Source: Pseudomonas bijieensis
GTDB lineage: Bacteria; Pseudomonadota; Gammaproteobacteria; Pseudomonadales; Pseudomonadaceae
NCBI RefSeq assembly: GCF_013347965.1
Contig: NZ_CP048810.1
Span: 4,649,501-4,713,500 of the forward strand
Reading direction: 5' to 3'
DNA length: 64,000 bases
Below, piece by piece: positions 48,426 through 59,069 of this stretch. The position numbers were made by a program, and so were the translations under genes. The notes under the pieces are model-generated. The model ran no database searches, was not told the origin of the DNA, and saw nothing but the letters and a program-made list of their open reading frames with translations. Every line of letters starts with the position of its first letter. Within the stretch, counting starts at the first letter, position 1.

Positions 48426-49811
48426 TTACAGGATCCGCACCCGCAACGACCGGCCCTTGATCTTGCCATCGTTCAGGCGTTGCAGGGCCTGTTTGGCGAT
48501 GCCGCGCTCCACGGCCACGTAGGCCTGGAAATCAAAGATCGCGATCTTGCCGACCTGGGCGCCGGGGATGCCTGCCTCGCCGGTCAGGGCGCCGAGGATG
48601 TCGCCGGGGCGGACCTTGTCCTTGCGCCCGGCGCCGATGCACAGGGTGCTCATGGCTGGCAGCAGCGGGCCGCCGCCTTGGGACTTGAGGTTGTCCAGTT
48701 GGTCCCAGCTCAGCGGCGACTTCTGCAGTTGCTCGATGGCTTGGGCGCGGTGGGCTTCGGACGGCGCCACCAGGCTGATGGCGATGCCTTTCTCGCCGGC
48801 ACGACCGGTGCGGCCGACGCGGTGGATGTGGATTTCCGAGTCCCGGGCCAGTTCGACGTTGATCACCATGTCCAGGGCATCGATGTCCAGGCCGCGGGCC
48901 GCCACGTCGGTGGCCACCAGCACCGAGGTGCTGCGGTTGGCGAACATCGCCAGCACCTGGTCGCGGTCACGCTGTTCCAGGTCGCCGTGCAGGCCGACGG
49001 CAGAGATACCCTTGGACGTCAGGTGGTCGACGGTTTCCTGGACCTGCTGCTTGGTGAAGCAGAACGCCACGCAAGAGGCCGGACGGAAATGCGCCAGCAC
49101 CTTGACCACCGCGTCCATGCGTTCTTCGGGAGCGATCTCGTAGAAACGCTGCTCGATCTGCGCGTCGGAGTGGAACGCCTCGGCTTTGACTTGCTGCGGG
49201 TTGCGCATGAACTTGGACGACAGTTGCTTGATGCCCACCGGGTAGGTGGCGGAGAACAGCAGTGTCTGGCGGCGTTCCGGGGTCTGCTGGATGATGTCTT
49301 CGATGGCGTCGTAGAAACCCATGTCGAGCATGCGGTCGGCTTCGTCGAGGATCAGCGTGTTGAGGCCGTCGAGCACCAGTGAACCCTTGCGCAGGTGTTG
49401 CTGGATGCGTCCCGGCGTGCCGACGATGATGTGGGCGCCGTGTTCCAGGGAGGCGATCTGCGGACCGAAGGACACGCCACCGCACAGGGTCAGGACCTTG
49501 ATGTTGTCTTCGGCGCGGGCCAGGCGGCGGATTTCCTTGGCGACCTGGTCGGCCAGCTCGCGGGTCGGGCACATCACCAGTGCCTGGCAGCCGAAGAAAC
49601 GCGGGTTGATCGGGTTCAGCAGGCCGATGCCGAAGGCCGCGGTCTTGCCGCTGCCGGTCTTGGCCTGGGCGATCAGGTCCATGCCCTTGAGAATCACCGG
49701 CAAGCTCTGCGCCTGGATCGGCGTCATCTGGGCATAACCGAGTGATTCGAGGTTAGCCAGCATGGCGGCGGACAGCGGCAAAGTATTAAAAGCGGTGGCA
49801 ATGGTGGTCAC
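48426..49811 (-). CDS. dbpA: DEAD-box RNA helicase DbpA
   Basis: 461 residues. Core motifs: MTPIQAQSLPVIL, AKTGSGKTAAFG, PTRELADQ, DEAD ([13 protein letters not shown]), SAT and HRVGRTGRAG. The C-terminal domain (LCIGAGRKDKVRPGDILGAL ... KGRSLRVRIL) is the DbpA RNA-binding module that recognises hairpin 92 of 23S rRNA. The product assists large-subunit assembly. The start is a GTG at 49811 (reads MTTIATAFNTLPLSAAML); no in-frame ATG is near, and the longer frame runs through a REP. Confidence 0.95.
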   Translation of the reverse strand: MTTIATAFNTLPLSAAMLANLESLGYAQMTPIQAQSLPVILKGMDLIAQAKTGSGKTAAFGIGLLNPINPRFFGCQALVMCPTRELADQVAKEIRRLARAEDNIKVLTLCGGVSFGPQIASLEHGAHIIVGTPGRIQQHLRKGSLVLDGLNTLILDEADRMLDMGFYDAIEDIIQQTPERRQTLLFSATYPVGIKQLSSKFMRNPQQVKAEAFHSDAQIEQRFYEIAPEERMDAVVKVLAHFRPASCVAFCFTKQQVQETVDHLTSKGISAVGLHGDLEQRDRDQVLAMFANRSTSVLVATDVAARGLDIDALDMVINVELARDSEIHIHRVGRTGRAGEKGIAISLVAPSEAHRAQAIEQLQKSPLSWDQLDNLKSQGGGPLLPAMSTLCIGAGRKDKVRPGDILGALTGEAGIPGAQVGKIAIFDFQAYVAVERGIAKQALQRLNDGKIKGRSLRVRIL

Positions 49812-49947
49812 GGGACTGGCCTGCAAAACAAAATGTCGCGCAGTGTAGCAGCCTCGTGCCACTTTCTTCGAAAGTTCTGGACGAGCTGTGAGGGCAGGGC
49901 CTGCCCTTGGGGGCGGGCAATTCCAGAAACTTTGGGAGCTCTGGAGC

Positions 49948-50037
49948 TGTGGGAGCAAAGCTTGCTCGCGATGTAGGCGACGCATTTCCCCCAGGAAAAC
50001 CGAGTCGCCTGCATCGCGGGCAAGCCTTGCTCCCACA
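49948..50037. repeat. REP pair, mixed subfamilies
   Basis: tgtgggagcaaagcttgctc at the left and gcgggcaagccttgctccca at the right. Confidence 0.88.
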
Positions 50038-50061
50038 AAAAGCGCCAAGCCACGAAGCCGC

Positions 50062-51489
50062 TTAGTGCTCGATATGCTCATCCGGCCGCTTGACCCGCCG
50101 CCCATCCTGTTTCGACAACTGGGAAAAAATCGTCGCCGCCAGCATCGCCATGATCCCCACCGTCACGAACGTCAGCTGGAACGCCCCCAGCACCGTCTCC
50201 ACCCCGTCGTTGCCAACCTGGGCGGTGAAGCCGCCGAGCAAGGCGCCGGCGCAGGCCACGCCCAGGCTCAGGGACAGTTGCGCCACCACCGACAGCAGGC
50301 TGTTGCCGCTGCTGGCACTGGCGTCGTCCAGGTCGATCAGGGTCACGGTGTTCATCGCGGTGAATTGCAACGAGTTGATTGCCCCCAGCACCGCCAGTTG
50401 CGCCAGCAGCAGCCAATACGGCGTCTGTTCGCTGACCAGGCCCATGCTCGCCAGCATCAGGCCCAGGGCCAGGGTGTTGCCGGTCAGGACGATGCGATAG
50501 CCCAGGCGTTCGATCAGCGGCCGGGCCACGGACTTGGCGACCATTGCCGCCGCCGCCAGGGGCAGCATGCTCATGCCGGCCTGGGACGGTGAATAACCCA
50601 GGGCCACTTGCAGCAGCAAGGGCACCAGAAACGGCAGGGCGCCGCTGCCCAGGCGGGCGAACAGGTTGCCGAGAATGCCCACGGCGAAGGTCCGGGTCTT
50701 GAACAGCGACGGTGGGAACAGCGCGTTCTCGACGTGCCCGGCCCTCAGCCAGTAGGCCGCCAGGCAGGCCATGCCGCCGAACAGCAGCAACATCACCCGC
50801 AGGTGCGGCAGGTGCAGTTCGCCGAGGCCCTCCATGGCAATGGTGATCAGCACCATCGCCGCGCCGAACAGCAGGAACCCCAACCCATCGAACCGCGTTC
50901 GCTCGCTGCCGCGCAGGTCGGGGATGAACTTCCATACCGCATAACAGCCGATCACACCCACCGGCAGGTTGATGATGAAGATCCAGTGCCAGGTCAGGTA
51001 TTCCACCATCCAGCCGCCCATGGTCGGCCCGATCAGCGGGCCGAGCAGGCCGGGAATGGTGATGAAGCCCATGATTCGCACCAACTCCGAGCGCGGGTAC
51101 GCCCGCAGCACCACCAGCCTGCCCACCGGCAGCATCAATGCACCGCCCAGGCCCTGGATGACTCGCGCACCGATCAGCATGCTCAACGAATTGGACAGGG
51201 CGCACAGCAGCGAGCCGAAGCTGAACAACAGGATCGCCCCGAAGAAAATCTTCTTGGTGCCGAAGCGGTCGGCGACCCAGCCCGACGCCGGGATCAGCAG
51301 CGCCACGGTGAGCATGTAGGCAATGATCACGCCCTGCATGCGCAACGGGTTTTCCGCCAGGTCACTGGCCATGGCGGGCAGGGCGGTGTTGAGGATGGTC
51401 CCGTCCAGGGACTGCATGAAGAAGGCGATTGCCACGACCCAAGGAAGCCAGCGGGCGGTGACGGCGTCGAGCGGTGCGCGGTTGGGCAT
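50062..51489 (-). CDS. mdtD: MFS multidrug exporter, DHA2 family (MdtD-like)
   Basis: 475 residues with about 14 membrane helices. VVAIAFFMQSLDGTILNTAL is the DHA2 motif D1 region, GWVADRFGTKKIFFGAI the motif A loop, and GLLGPLIGPTMGGWMVEYLT motif C of proton-driven exporters. The MdtD assignment rests on overall similarity; the neighbouring mdtABC and baeSR genes found in E. coli are absent, so the role in drug efflux is inferred. Confidence 0.85.
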   Translation of the reverse strand: MPNRAPLDAVTARWLPWVVAIAFFMQSLDGTILNTALPAMASDLAENPLRMQGVIIAYMLTVALLIPASGWVADRFGTKKIFFGAILLFSFGSLLCALSNSLSMLIGARVIQGLGGALMLPVGRLVVLRAYPRSELVRIMGFITIPGLLGPLIGPTMGGWMVEYLTWHWIFIINLPVGVIGCYAVWKFIPDLRGSERTRFDGLGFLLFGAAMVLITIAMEGLGELHLPHLRVMLLLFGGMACLAAYWLRAGHVENALFPPSLFKTRTFAVGILGNLFARLGSGALPFLVPLLLQVALGYSPSQAGMSMLPLAAAAMVAKSVARPLIERLGYRIVLTGNTLALGLMLASMGLVSEQTPYWLLLAQLAVLGAINSLQFTAMNTVTLIDLDDASASSGNSLLSVVAQLSLSLGVACAGALLGGFTAQVGNDGVETVLGAFQLTFVTVGIMAMLAATIFSQLSKQDGRRVKRPDEHIEH

Positions 51490-51526
51490 GGGACCTCTTG
51501 TTTGTGTCCGGTGTTGATGGTGGCTT

Positions 51527-51594
51527 CATCGCGGGCAAGCCTTGCTCCCACATGCATGGCGCACATCCTGTGGGAGCAAGGCTTGCCCGCGATG
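51527..51594. repeat. REP pair, short spacing
   Basis: gcgggcaagccttgctccca at the left and tgtgggagcaaggcttgccc at the right, close together. Confidence 0.88.
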
Positions 51595-51598
51595 CTTT

Positions 51599-52951
51599 TT
51601 ACAGGGTCAGGGTCAACCGCTTGACCAGCGCCCCCGGCAACAGCATCGAAGCCGTGGCCCGCTGGCTGTAGGTGCTGGCCGAGAGCAGCAGTTCCCGCTC
51701 CCGGGTCAGGCCTTCGAGTTGTGAGCCGAGCAGGCTGTAGACGCTGTCGTCGAAGCGCATGGTACTGACCGGCGCCACGATCTGGCCGTTCTCGACCCAG
51801 AACGTGGCGAAGCGAGTCATGCCGGTCAGGCGGGCGGCCGGTTGGTCCGAGTAGTTCAGGTACCAGAGGTTGCTGATGTACAGCCCGGTGCCAAGTTGTT
51901 CGAGGATGTCTTTTTGCGCCAGTTGCCCGCCCTGCATGTCCAGCGCGGTGGGGTACTCGTAGCTGCTGGCGCCATTGGCGGCGAGGCCGTATTCGGCGGC
52001 GCTGCGGGAGTTGACCAGCCGTGCGTTGGCCGTGCCCGTGGCGATCAGCGCCAGGTCATCGCGGGGATAACCTTCGTCGGAAAACGCCGGGCTCAAGGAG
52101 CCGCTGACCTGCTCGCTCAGCCATACGTCGGGGCTCAGGCTGGCTTCGTTGGCGTAGAACTTCTGCAACGGGCTCTGCTTGCTGGCAATCGCCCGGGCCG
52201 AGAATCCTCCCCAACTGAGCATGCCCATGATTTCTTCCAGGGCGGCCGGTGCCAGGTAGGCGCGGTATTCGCCGGGCGCCAGCGTGCGCAGCGGGCGGCC
52301 GAGAAACGCCAATTGCTCGCGGGCCTGCTCGAAGCGCCGGGCAAATCCTTCGCTGCTCCAGACATGCCCGGCGTAGCTGGCTTTCACTGCCTGGCCGTTT
52401 TCATGGAACAGGCTGAAATCGAAGTTGAAGCTGTTGGCCTGATGCCAGCCGAACGCGCCCGAGGAACTGGCGAAGCCTCGGCTGATGGGCCCGGCGGCGT
52501 AGAAACCCACCAGGTCCAGGCCTGCGGCGGCGCGAGTGATTTCAGCCACGGCCTGCTCGGTATCCGGCAACGGATGGTCCTGCACGTTATGGCTCTGCCA
52601 GTGGTTGGGGTTGAGCAGCAGATACGGATCGCGGGGCAGCAGCGGCAAGGTTTCGCGCAGCTGTTGCAGGCCTTCGGCCAGGCGTTGCAGATCGGTCTCG
52701 GTGTTGCCGGACAAGGTGATCTGCAGGTCGGCGTGGCGGCCGTCGTCGATCAGTTTGAAACTGACATTGGCCTGTTGCACCTGCCCGGCCTGGCGCACCT
52801 TGCCGTGGTTGAAGCGCACGAAGGCCGAGGACTCGGCGGCGTAGCCGAGGGTGAACTGTTCAGGCTCATGCAGCGCAGCGCGGAGCCAGTCGACCAAAAC
52901 CTTGAATGCCTCGGCCTGATTCTTGACGGTGCTCATATTCTCGGAGCTCAT
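51599..52951 (-). CDS. TldE/PmbA-type subunit
   Basis: 450 residues of the TldD/PmbA family. It has the N-terminal family fold (FVRFNHGKVRQAGQVQQANV) but no HExxxH, as expected for the non-catalytic partner of a TldD-type zinc protease. Its start codon overlaps the stop of the TldD-like gene (TGATG), so the two are translationally coupled and likely form a heterodimer. This is a second family pair rather than the usual tldD and pmbA, judged by its location and divergence. Substrate unknown. Confidence 0.82.
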   Translation of the reverse strand: MSSENMSTVKNQAEAFKVLVDWLRAALHEPEQFTLGYAAESSAFVRFNHGKVRQAGQVQQANVSFKLIDDGRHADLQITLSGNTETDLQRLAEGLQQLRETLPLLPRDPYLLLNPNHWQSHNVQDHPLPDTEQAVAEITRAAAGLDLVGFYAAGPISRGFASSSGAFGWHQANSFNFDFSLFHENGQAVKASYAGHVWSSEGFARRFEQAREQLAFLGRPLRTLAPGEYRAYLAPAALEEIMGMLSWGGFSARAIASKQSPLQKFYANEASLSPDVWLSEQVSGSLSPAFSDEGYPRDDLALIATGTANARLVNSRSAAEYGLAANGASSYEYPTALDMQGGQLAQKDILEQLGTGLYISNLWYLNYSDQPAARLTGMTRFATFWVENGQIVAPVSTMRFDDSVYSLLGSQLEGLTRERELLLSASTYSQRATASMLLPGALVKRLTLTL

Positions 52952-54394
52952 CAGGCATCTCCCCCAAACACATCAACGTTGCTGAACACACAGGCCGGCG
53001 AGGCATGGCCGACGCGGATGACCTGGTTCGGTTCGCCCTTGCCACAGTTCGGCGTGCCGAGGACCTGGAAGGTGCTGGCATCGCCCACGGCGCGCAGGCT
53101 CTTCCAGAACTGCGCGGAAATGCCGCGGTAGTTGGGGTTCTTCACCACGCCCTTGAGCTCGCCGTTCTCGATCAACTGGCCCCACTCGCAGCCGAACTGG
53201 AACTTGTTGCGGGCATCATCGATGGACCAGGAGCGGTTGGTACGCATCAGCACGCCGTGCTCGGTGCCCTGGATCAGTTGCTCCAGGGTCTGGTCGCCAG
53301 GTTCGATGTTCAGGTTCGCCATGCGGTCGATGGGCGGACGATTCCAGCCGCAGGCGCGGCTGTTGGCGACACCGGCAAGGCCCGCGCGGAATTGCGACAG
53401 CGCACCGCCCAATGGCCGCAGCAGCAGGCCATCACGGATCAGGAACTGTTTGCTGGCGGCAGTGCCCTCGTCGTCATGGCTGTAGCTGGCCAATTCCTCG
53501 GGGATATCCGGGTCGAAGGTGACGTTCAGCAGGCTGGAGCCATATTGCAGGTGCCCGAAGTCGCTGGCCTTGATGAAACTGGTGCCAGCGTAATTGCGCT
53601 CGTCTCCCAGGATGCGGTCCAGCTCCAGCGGATGACCGATGGACTCGTGGATCTGCAGCATCATCTGGTCGGGCATCAGCAGCAGGTCGCGGGGGCCTTG
53701 CGGCGTGTTCGGCGCCATCAGCAATTGCAGGGCCTGGTCGGCGATTTTCAGCCCGGCACCGATCAGGCCGCAGCGGCTGATCACATCGAAGCCGCCTTGC
53801 TGGCCGAAATTTTCCCGCCCCAGGGTGCGGGTCTGGCTGTCGTGGCCGTCGAAGGCGGTGACTTCCAGGGCCGGGTAGATGAAGCGTTGGGCCTGGCGCA
53901 GTTCAGCGCCGGCACTGTTGAGGTAGATCTGCTCGACCTGGGTCAGGCCGATGCTGGCCTGCCAGTTCACCAGGCGTTCGTCCTGGGGGACTGCGGCCGA
54001 TTCGTCGCCGAGCAATTGGTAGCAGTCGCTCAGGGCAGGAAAGGTCTGGTCGAAATTCGGCGAGAAGTAATCAGCGCGGTCGCTGGACACCGCTTGCTCG
54101 CGCAGGTCGAGCAGGGCGTGGGGCTTGAGCCCGCGAGCGTGTCGTTCGGCCTGTTCCAGCGCCGCTTGCAGGCCGGCCTGGGACAGGTCGTTGGTAGCGG
54201 CATACGCCTCGACCCCGTTGACCCGTGCGGTGAGCATCGCACCTTCATCACGGCTTAGGCTGGGCGGTTCGGCGACATTCTTGCGCACCGACAAGTGCTG
54301 GCCGGACTCGCGCACGTAACGCAGGGGAAAAGAATTCAGCGCCCGTGCGCAAGGCAGCAAAACGCTGCTTGAGCTGGGGGTGGAAGTCGAACAT
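52951..54394 (-). pseudogene. TldD-type zinc protease gene with a frameshift near the 5' end
   Basis: The start MFDFHPQLKQRFAALRTGAE at 54394 has a perfect AAGGAGG five bases upstream. After residue 23 the reading moves to the +1 frame at the C4/T4 runs (54324-54331) and then continues to the stop as SLRYVRESGQHLSVRKNVAE and so on. Removing one C restores a ~480-residue protein. The active site is intact: HESIGHPLELDRIL (HExxxH). The gene would be functional if the extra base is an error. The frame starting at 54360 inside the break is not a natural N-terminus. Confidence 0.8.
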
Positions 54395-54519
54395 GGAACC
54401 TCCTTGTCTGGAGTGGCGGTGCAGCGGCGTGTGGCGTATTGACGCGGTGGCTCTAGAGTAGGCCTGGGGTGGGGGAGGGATCAAGGAAGATGGGGATTTA
54501 CGATGCCAGGTCGGGTGCC

Positions 54520-54614
54520 ATCGCGAGCAGGCTCGCTCCCACAGTGGATCTTTGGTGACCACAAAATCTGCGGCCACCACCAATCCTCCTGTGGGAGCGA
54601 GCCTGCTCGCGATG
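54520..54614. repeat. REP pair
   Basis: tcgcgagcaggctcgctccc at the left and tgtgggagcgagcctgctcg at the right, before the end of betA. Confidence 0.9.
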
Positions 54615-54627
54615 GCGGTGTGATGTC

Positions 54628-56333
54628 TTACTGCGCCATAGGCCCCACTTCGCGCATTGGCTTGCCGCGCACCGGCGCATCACCAGCCACGTAGTACGGC
54701 GCAGTGCTGCGTGGCAGGGGGTTTGCGGCCACGGATCTTGTCGGCGATTTTCTCGGCGATCATGATCGTCGGCGCGTTCAGGTTGCCGGTGGTGATGATC
54801 GGCATGATCGAGGCATCGACCACGCGCAACCCTTGCATGCCATGCACGCGGCCTTCGCCGTCCACCACCGCCATGTCATCGGTGCCCATCTTGCACGAGC
54901 AGGACGGGTGGAACGCGGTTTCGGCGTGTTCACGGATGAACTGGTCCAGTTGCGCGTCCGTCTGCACCTCGATGCCCGGGCTGATCTCGCGACCCCGGAA
55001 CGGATCGAGCGCCGGCTGCTGCATGATCTCGCGGGTCAGGCGGATGCCGTCGCGAAACTCCTGCCAGTCCTGTTCGGTGGCCATGTAGTTGAACAGGATG
55101 CTCGGGTGCTGACGTGGGTCCTTGGACTTGGCCTGGATCCGCCCACGGCTCGGCGAGCGCATGGAGCCCATGTGTGCCTGGAAACCGTGCTCCTTCACAC
55201 CGTTGCTGCCGTTGTAGTTAATCGCCACCGGCAGGAAGTGATACTGGATGTTCGGCCAATCGAATTCCGGGCGGGTGCGGATGAAACCGCCAGCCTCGAA
55301 CTGGTTGCTGGCGCCAATGCCGGTGCCGTTGAACAGCCATTCGGCACCGATGGCCGGCTGGTTGTACCAGAGCAGCGACGGGTACAGCGAGACCGGTTGG
55401 GTACAGGCGTATTGCAGGTACAGTTCCAGGTGATCCTGCAGGTTTTCACCGACGCCTGGCAGGTCGTGGACCACCGGGATGTCGAGGCTTTCCAGCAATT
55501 TGGCCGGACCGACGCCGGAGCGTTGCAGGATCTGCGGCGAGGCGATGGCGCCGGAGCACAGCAGCACTTCCTTGCGTGCCCGGGCTTCGACGCGCTCTTC
55601 GGCCGCGCCCACCAGGTAACGTACGCCGACCGCGCGCTTGCCTTCGAACAGGATCTTGTCGGTCAGGGCGTGGGTGACGATGGTCAGGGTCGAGCGCTTC
55701 TTGGCGATATCCAGGTAACCGCGCGCGGTACTGGCGCGACGGCCGTTGGGCGTGACGGTACGGTCCATAGGGCCGAAACCTTCCTGCTGGTAGCCGTTGA
55801 GGTCTTCGGTACGCGGGTAACCGGCCTGCACGCCGGCTTCGACCATGGCTTGGAACAGCGGGTTGTTGCCGGCCTTGGGCGTGGTCACGCTGACCGGGCC
55901 ATCACCGCCGTGATAGTCGTTCGGGCCGATGTCGCGGGTTTCGGCTTTGCGGAAATACGGCAGGCAATCCAGGTAGGTCCAGTCTTCCAGGCCCGGCAGT
56001 TTGGCCCAGTTGTCATAGTCCAGGGCGTTGCCGCGGATGTAGCACATGCCGTTGATCAACGACGAACCGCCCAGGCCCTTGCCGCGCCCGCATTCCATGC
56101 GACGGCCGTTCATGTGCGGCTCCGGGTCGGTCTCGTAGGCCCAGTTGTAGCGCCGGCCTTGCAGCGGGAAGGCCAGGGCGGCGGGCATTTGCGTGCGGAA
56201 GTCCAGGCGATAGTCCGGGCCGCCGGCTTCAAGCAACAGGACGGTGACGCCTTCATCCTCGGTCAGGCGAGTGGCCAGGGGTGTTACCGGCCGAGCCGGC
56301 ACCGATGATGATGTAATCGAATTCTTGGGACAT
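54628..56333 (-). pseudogene. betA: Choline dehydrogenase BetA, two apparent frameshifts
   Basis: GMC-family FAD enzyme oxidising choline to betaine aldehyde. The start [17 protein letters not shown] (56333) stops within ten codons unless one C is removed from the C4 run at 56278-56281, giving [20 protein letters not shown]. At the 3' end an extra C in the C5 run at 54717-54721 turns the usual ending ([16 protein letters not shown], stop at 54628) into [10 protein letters not shown]. With both corrected the protein is 567 residues, the normal size. The catalytic region ([10 protein letters not shown]) and FAD motifs are intact. Likely sequencing errors, otherwise an inactivated gene. Confidence 0.85.
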
Positions 56334-56393
56334 GAAAATGCACCCTCTTTTTGAATTGGGTTCAGGTCGCGCTCCTCGAGTGCCACGTTCTCC

Positions 56394-56526
56394 GTGGCGA
56401 GGGAGCTTGCTCCCGCTCGGCTGCGCAGCAGTCGCAAACAGGGCGGCCGTGTTCTGTCTGGATGAGCTTGGAGCCTGAAGTCGGGGCCGCTTCGCGGCCC
56501 AGCGGGAGCAAGCTCCCCTCGCCACA
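56394..56526. repeat. REP pair, GGCGAGGGAGC family
   Basis: gtggcgagggagcttgctcc at the left and agcgggagcaagctcccctc at the right, in the betB-betA gap. Confidence 0.88.
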
Positions 56527-56556
56527 CAAGGCCCCGGCCTCAGGCTCGGTGTCAGA

Positions 56557-58029
56557 TCAGAACACCGACGCGTAATCGCCCAGTTCGACCTGTACCGATT
56601 TGATGCGTGTGAAGTTGTTCAGCGAGCTGATGCCGTTCTCCCGGCCCACGCCCGATTGCTTGTAGCCGCCAACCGGCATTTCAGCCGCCGATTCGCCCCA
56701 GGCGTTGATCCAGCAGATACCGGCCTCGAGCTGGTGGATCACGCGGTGGGCGCGGTTCAGGTCGCGGGTGACGACGCCGGCGGCCAGGCCGAAGTCGGTG
56801 TCGTTGGCGCGGCGGATCACTTCTTCTTCGGTTTCATAGGTGAGGATGCTCATCACCGGGCCGAAGATTTCTTCACGCACGATGGTCATCTCGTCGGTGC
56901 AGTCGGTGAACACGGTGGGAGCGACGAACGCGCCCTTGGCCAATTCGCCGTCGGTCAAGCGCCCGCCGCCGCACAGCAGGCGCGCGCCCTCGGCCTTGCC
57001 TTTCTCGATGTAGCCCAACACGCTTTCCATGTGGGCGAAGCTCACCAGCGGGCCGAAGTTGGTGTTTTCGTCCTCTGGATTACCGATGCGGATGCGCGCC
57101 ACGCGCTCGGCGATCTTGGCCTCGAAGGCGGCCTTGAGGTGGCTCGGCACGAACACGCGGGTACCGTTGGTGCAGACCTGGCCGGAGCTGTAGAAGTTGG
57201 CCATCATCGCGGTGTCGGCGGCGCGATCCAGGTCGGCATCGTCGAAGATGATCAGCGGTGACTTGCCGCCCAGTTCCATGGTCACGTCCTTGAGCGAAGA
57301 ACTCGAGGCGCTGGCCATGACTTTCTTGCCGGTGTCGGTGCCGCCGGTAAAGGAGATTTTCTCGATGCGCGGGTGTTCGGTCAGCCAGGTGCCGACTTCG
57401 CGGCCGCTGCCGGTCAGTACGTTGAACACACCCGCTGGAACGCCGGCTTCGGTGTAGATCTCGGCCAGTTTCAGGGTGGTCAGCGAGGTGACTTCGCTCG
57501 GCTTGAAGATCATCGCGTTACCGGCTGCCAGGGCCGGGGCGGATTTCCACAGGGCGATCTGGATCGGGTAGTTCCACGCGCCGATACCGGCCACCACGCC
57601 CAGGGGCTCGCGGCGGGTGTAGACGAACGACGTGGTGCGCAGCGGCACCTGCTCGCCTTCGATGGCAGGCACCAGGCCGGCGTAGTATTCCAGCACGTCG
57701 GCGCCGGTGACGATGTCGACATAGCGGGTTTCGGAATAAGCCTTGCCGGTGTCGAGGGTTTCCAGGGCGGCCAGCTCATCGTTGCGCTCGCGCAGGATTT
57801 CCACCGCGCGACGCAGGATGCGCGAACGCTGCATGGCGGTCATGGCGGCCCAGACCTTCTGACCCTTCTCGGCGCTGACCACGGCGCGCTCGACGTCCTC
57901 GAACGTGGCGCGCTGCACCTGGGCAAGAACTTCACCGTTGGCAGGGTTGATGGCTTCGAAAGTGGCATCGCCGCTGGCATCGCTGTACGCGCCATCGATG
58001 TAGAGTTTTTGCAGTTCGAAACGGGCCAT
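56557..58029 (-). CDS. betB: Betaine aldehyde dehydrogenase BetB
   Basis: 490-residue ALDH that oxidises betaine aldehyde to glycine betaine. Signatures: [14 protein letters not shown] (general-base Glu), [12 protein letters not shown] (catalytic Cys), [14 protein letters not shown] [33 protein letters not shown] at the start. It begins 80 bases after betI and precedes betA, the betIBA order. Confidence 0.97.
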   Translation of the reverse strand: MARFELQKLYIDGAYSDASGDATFEAINPANGEVLAQVQRATFEDVERAVVSAEKGQKVWAAMTAMQRSRILRRAVEILRERNDELAALETLDTGKAYSETRYVDIVTGADVLEYYAGLVPAIEGEQVPLRTTSFVYTRREPLGVVAGIGAWNYPIQIALWKSAPALAAGNAMIFKPSEVTSLTTLKLAEIYTEAGVPAGVFNVLTGSGREVGTWLTEHPRIEKISFTGGTDTGKKVMASASSSSLKDVTMELGGKSPLIIFDDADLDRAADTAMMANFYSSGQVCTNGTRVFVPSHLKAAFEAKIAERVARIRIGNPEDENTNFGPLVSFAHMESVLGYIEKGKAEGARLLCGGGRLTDGELAKGAFVAPTVFTDCTDEMTIVREEIFGPVMSILTYETEEEVIRRANDTDFGLAAGVVTRDLNRAHRVIHQLEAGICWINAWGESAAEMPVGGYKQSGVGRENGISSLNNFTRIKSVQVELGDYASVF

Positions 58030-58109
58030 AAAGTCCTCGCAAGTGCATAAAGTGGTTGGCTGGCCACCGAGCGTGTCGTCTATAGCTGACTACGCGGTTC
58101 GGCGACGGT

Positions 58110-58730
58110 TCAGGAGCCGAGCGGTTCTGTGTGCTCTGATACCCCTGCCTTGGCCAGTTGGAAATCCATGTATTCGTAAGCGATCCGGTGCGCCTGGGCG
58201 GTATCGAACGCGTCTCCCGACAGCGCTCCGCGCAGCCACAAACCGTCAATCAGCGCGGCCAGGCCCCGTGCCGCGCTGCGGGCCTCATCGAGGGACAACA
58301 CGCGGCGGAACTGGCAACACAGGTTGGAGTACAGGCGGTGGTCGTTGATCCGCTGCAACCTGTGCAATGACGGGTGATGCATGCTGGTGGCCCAGAAGGC
58401 CAACCAGGTTTTCATTGCCGGGCCGTTGACCTGGCTGGCGTCGAAGTTGCCTTCGATGATCACCTTCAGGTGAGCCCGTGGGCTCGAGTCCTCGAGCGCC
58501 TGGCGGCGCGCGGTGACGTTCTCGCTCAGGACAGTCATCAGGTACTGGGCCGTGGCCGCGATCAGGCCATTCTTGTCCTGAAAGTAGTGACTGATGATCC
58601 CGTTGGAAACACCGGCCAAACGGGCGATCAGCGCAATGCTGGCGTCCCCCATGCCGACCTGATCGACCGCTTGCAACGTGGCTTCGATCAATTGTTGACG
58701 GCGGATGGGTTGCATACCGACCTTGGGCAT
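58110..58730 (-). CDS. betI: TetR-family repressor BetI
   Basis: 206 residues. [20 protein letters not shown] and the [23 protein letters not shown] are the BetI signature. It represses the bet genes and is released by choline or betaine aldehyde. Its operator lies upstream at 58801-58820. The C-terminus ([15 protein letters not shown]) is a little longer than in most BetI proteins. Confidence 0.95.
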   Translation of the reverse strand: MPKVGMQPIRRQQLIEATLQAVDQVGMGDASIALIARLAGVSNGIISHYFQDKNGLIAATAQYLMTVLSENVTARRQALEDSSPRAHLKVIIEGNFDASQVNGPAMKTWLAFWATSMHHPSLHRLQRINDHRLYSNLCCQFRRVLSLDEARSAARGLAALIDGLWLRGALSGDAFDTAQAHRIAYEYMDFQLAKAGVSEHTEPLGS

Positions 58731-58800
58731 CTAGCACATCTCCTTAGGCCATCCGGCGCACGAATGTCGTTTGCCGGAATGAAAGCCAGTCTATTTTGTT

Positions 58801-58820
58801 TTGATTGAACGTTCAATCAA
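58801..58820. promoter_or_regulatory. BetI operator
   Basis: Perfect 20-base palindrome TTGATTGAAC/GTTCAATCAA, 71 bases upstream of betI, matching the known TTGAACGTTCAA-type BetI box. On the minus strand TTGATT within it could be a -35 with AAAATA about 17 bases on as the -10, so bound BetI would block RNA polymerase. The rest of the 58731-59069 gap shows only a GC-rich inverted repeat at 58976-58996 and the cbcV terminator. Confidence 0.85.
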
Positions 58821-59027
58821 CAAAAAATAAATTCTATGACAAGTCGTCGCTGTTTACCGGGGCGAGGACTTTTGGGGATGTCTTTATAACACTCGTCGGT
58901 TGGCATGTAGGCTTAATGCGCTTGATAGCTGGAATACTGTTGTGGTGAGGGGATTTAGCGAAACGTCGCACCGCCCCGTTGGGCTGCGAAGCAGCCCCAG
59001 AGTTGTTAGCCGTTAGCACCACACAAA

Positions 59028-59061
59028 CAAAAACGCCGCGAACATCTCGCGGCGTTTTTGT
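59028..59061 (-). terminator. Terminator of the cbc operon
   Basis: Stem aaacgccgcg/cgcggcgttt with T-runs on both strands, nine bases beyond the cbcV stop. Confidence 0.92.
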
Positions 59062-59069
59062 CTGTGGGC

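Noticed and set aside
58976..58996. GGGCTGCGAAGCAGCCCC hairpin as a terminator or operator
   Set aside because: No T-run, and similar gcagccc pieces occur in the centre of the GGCGAGGGAGC-type REP pairs; probably a REP remnant.
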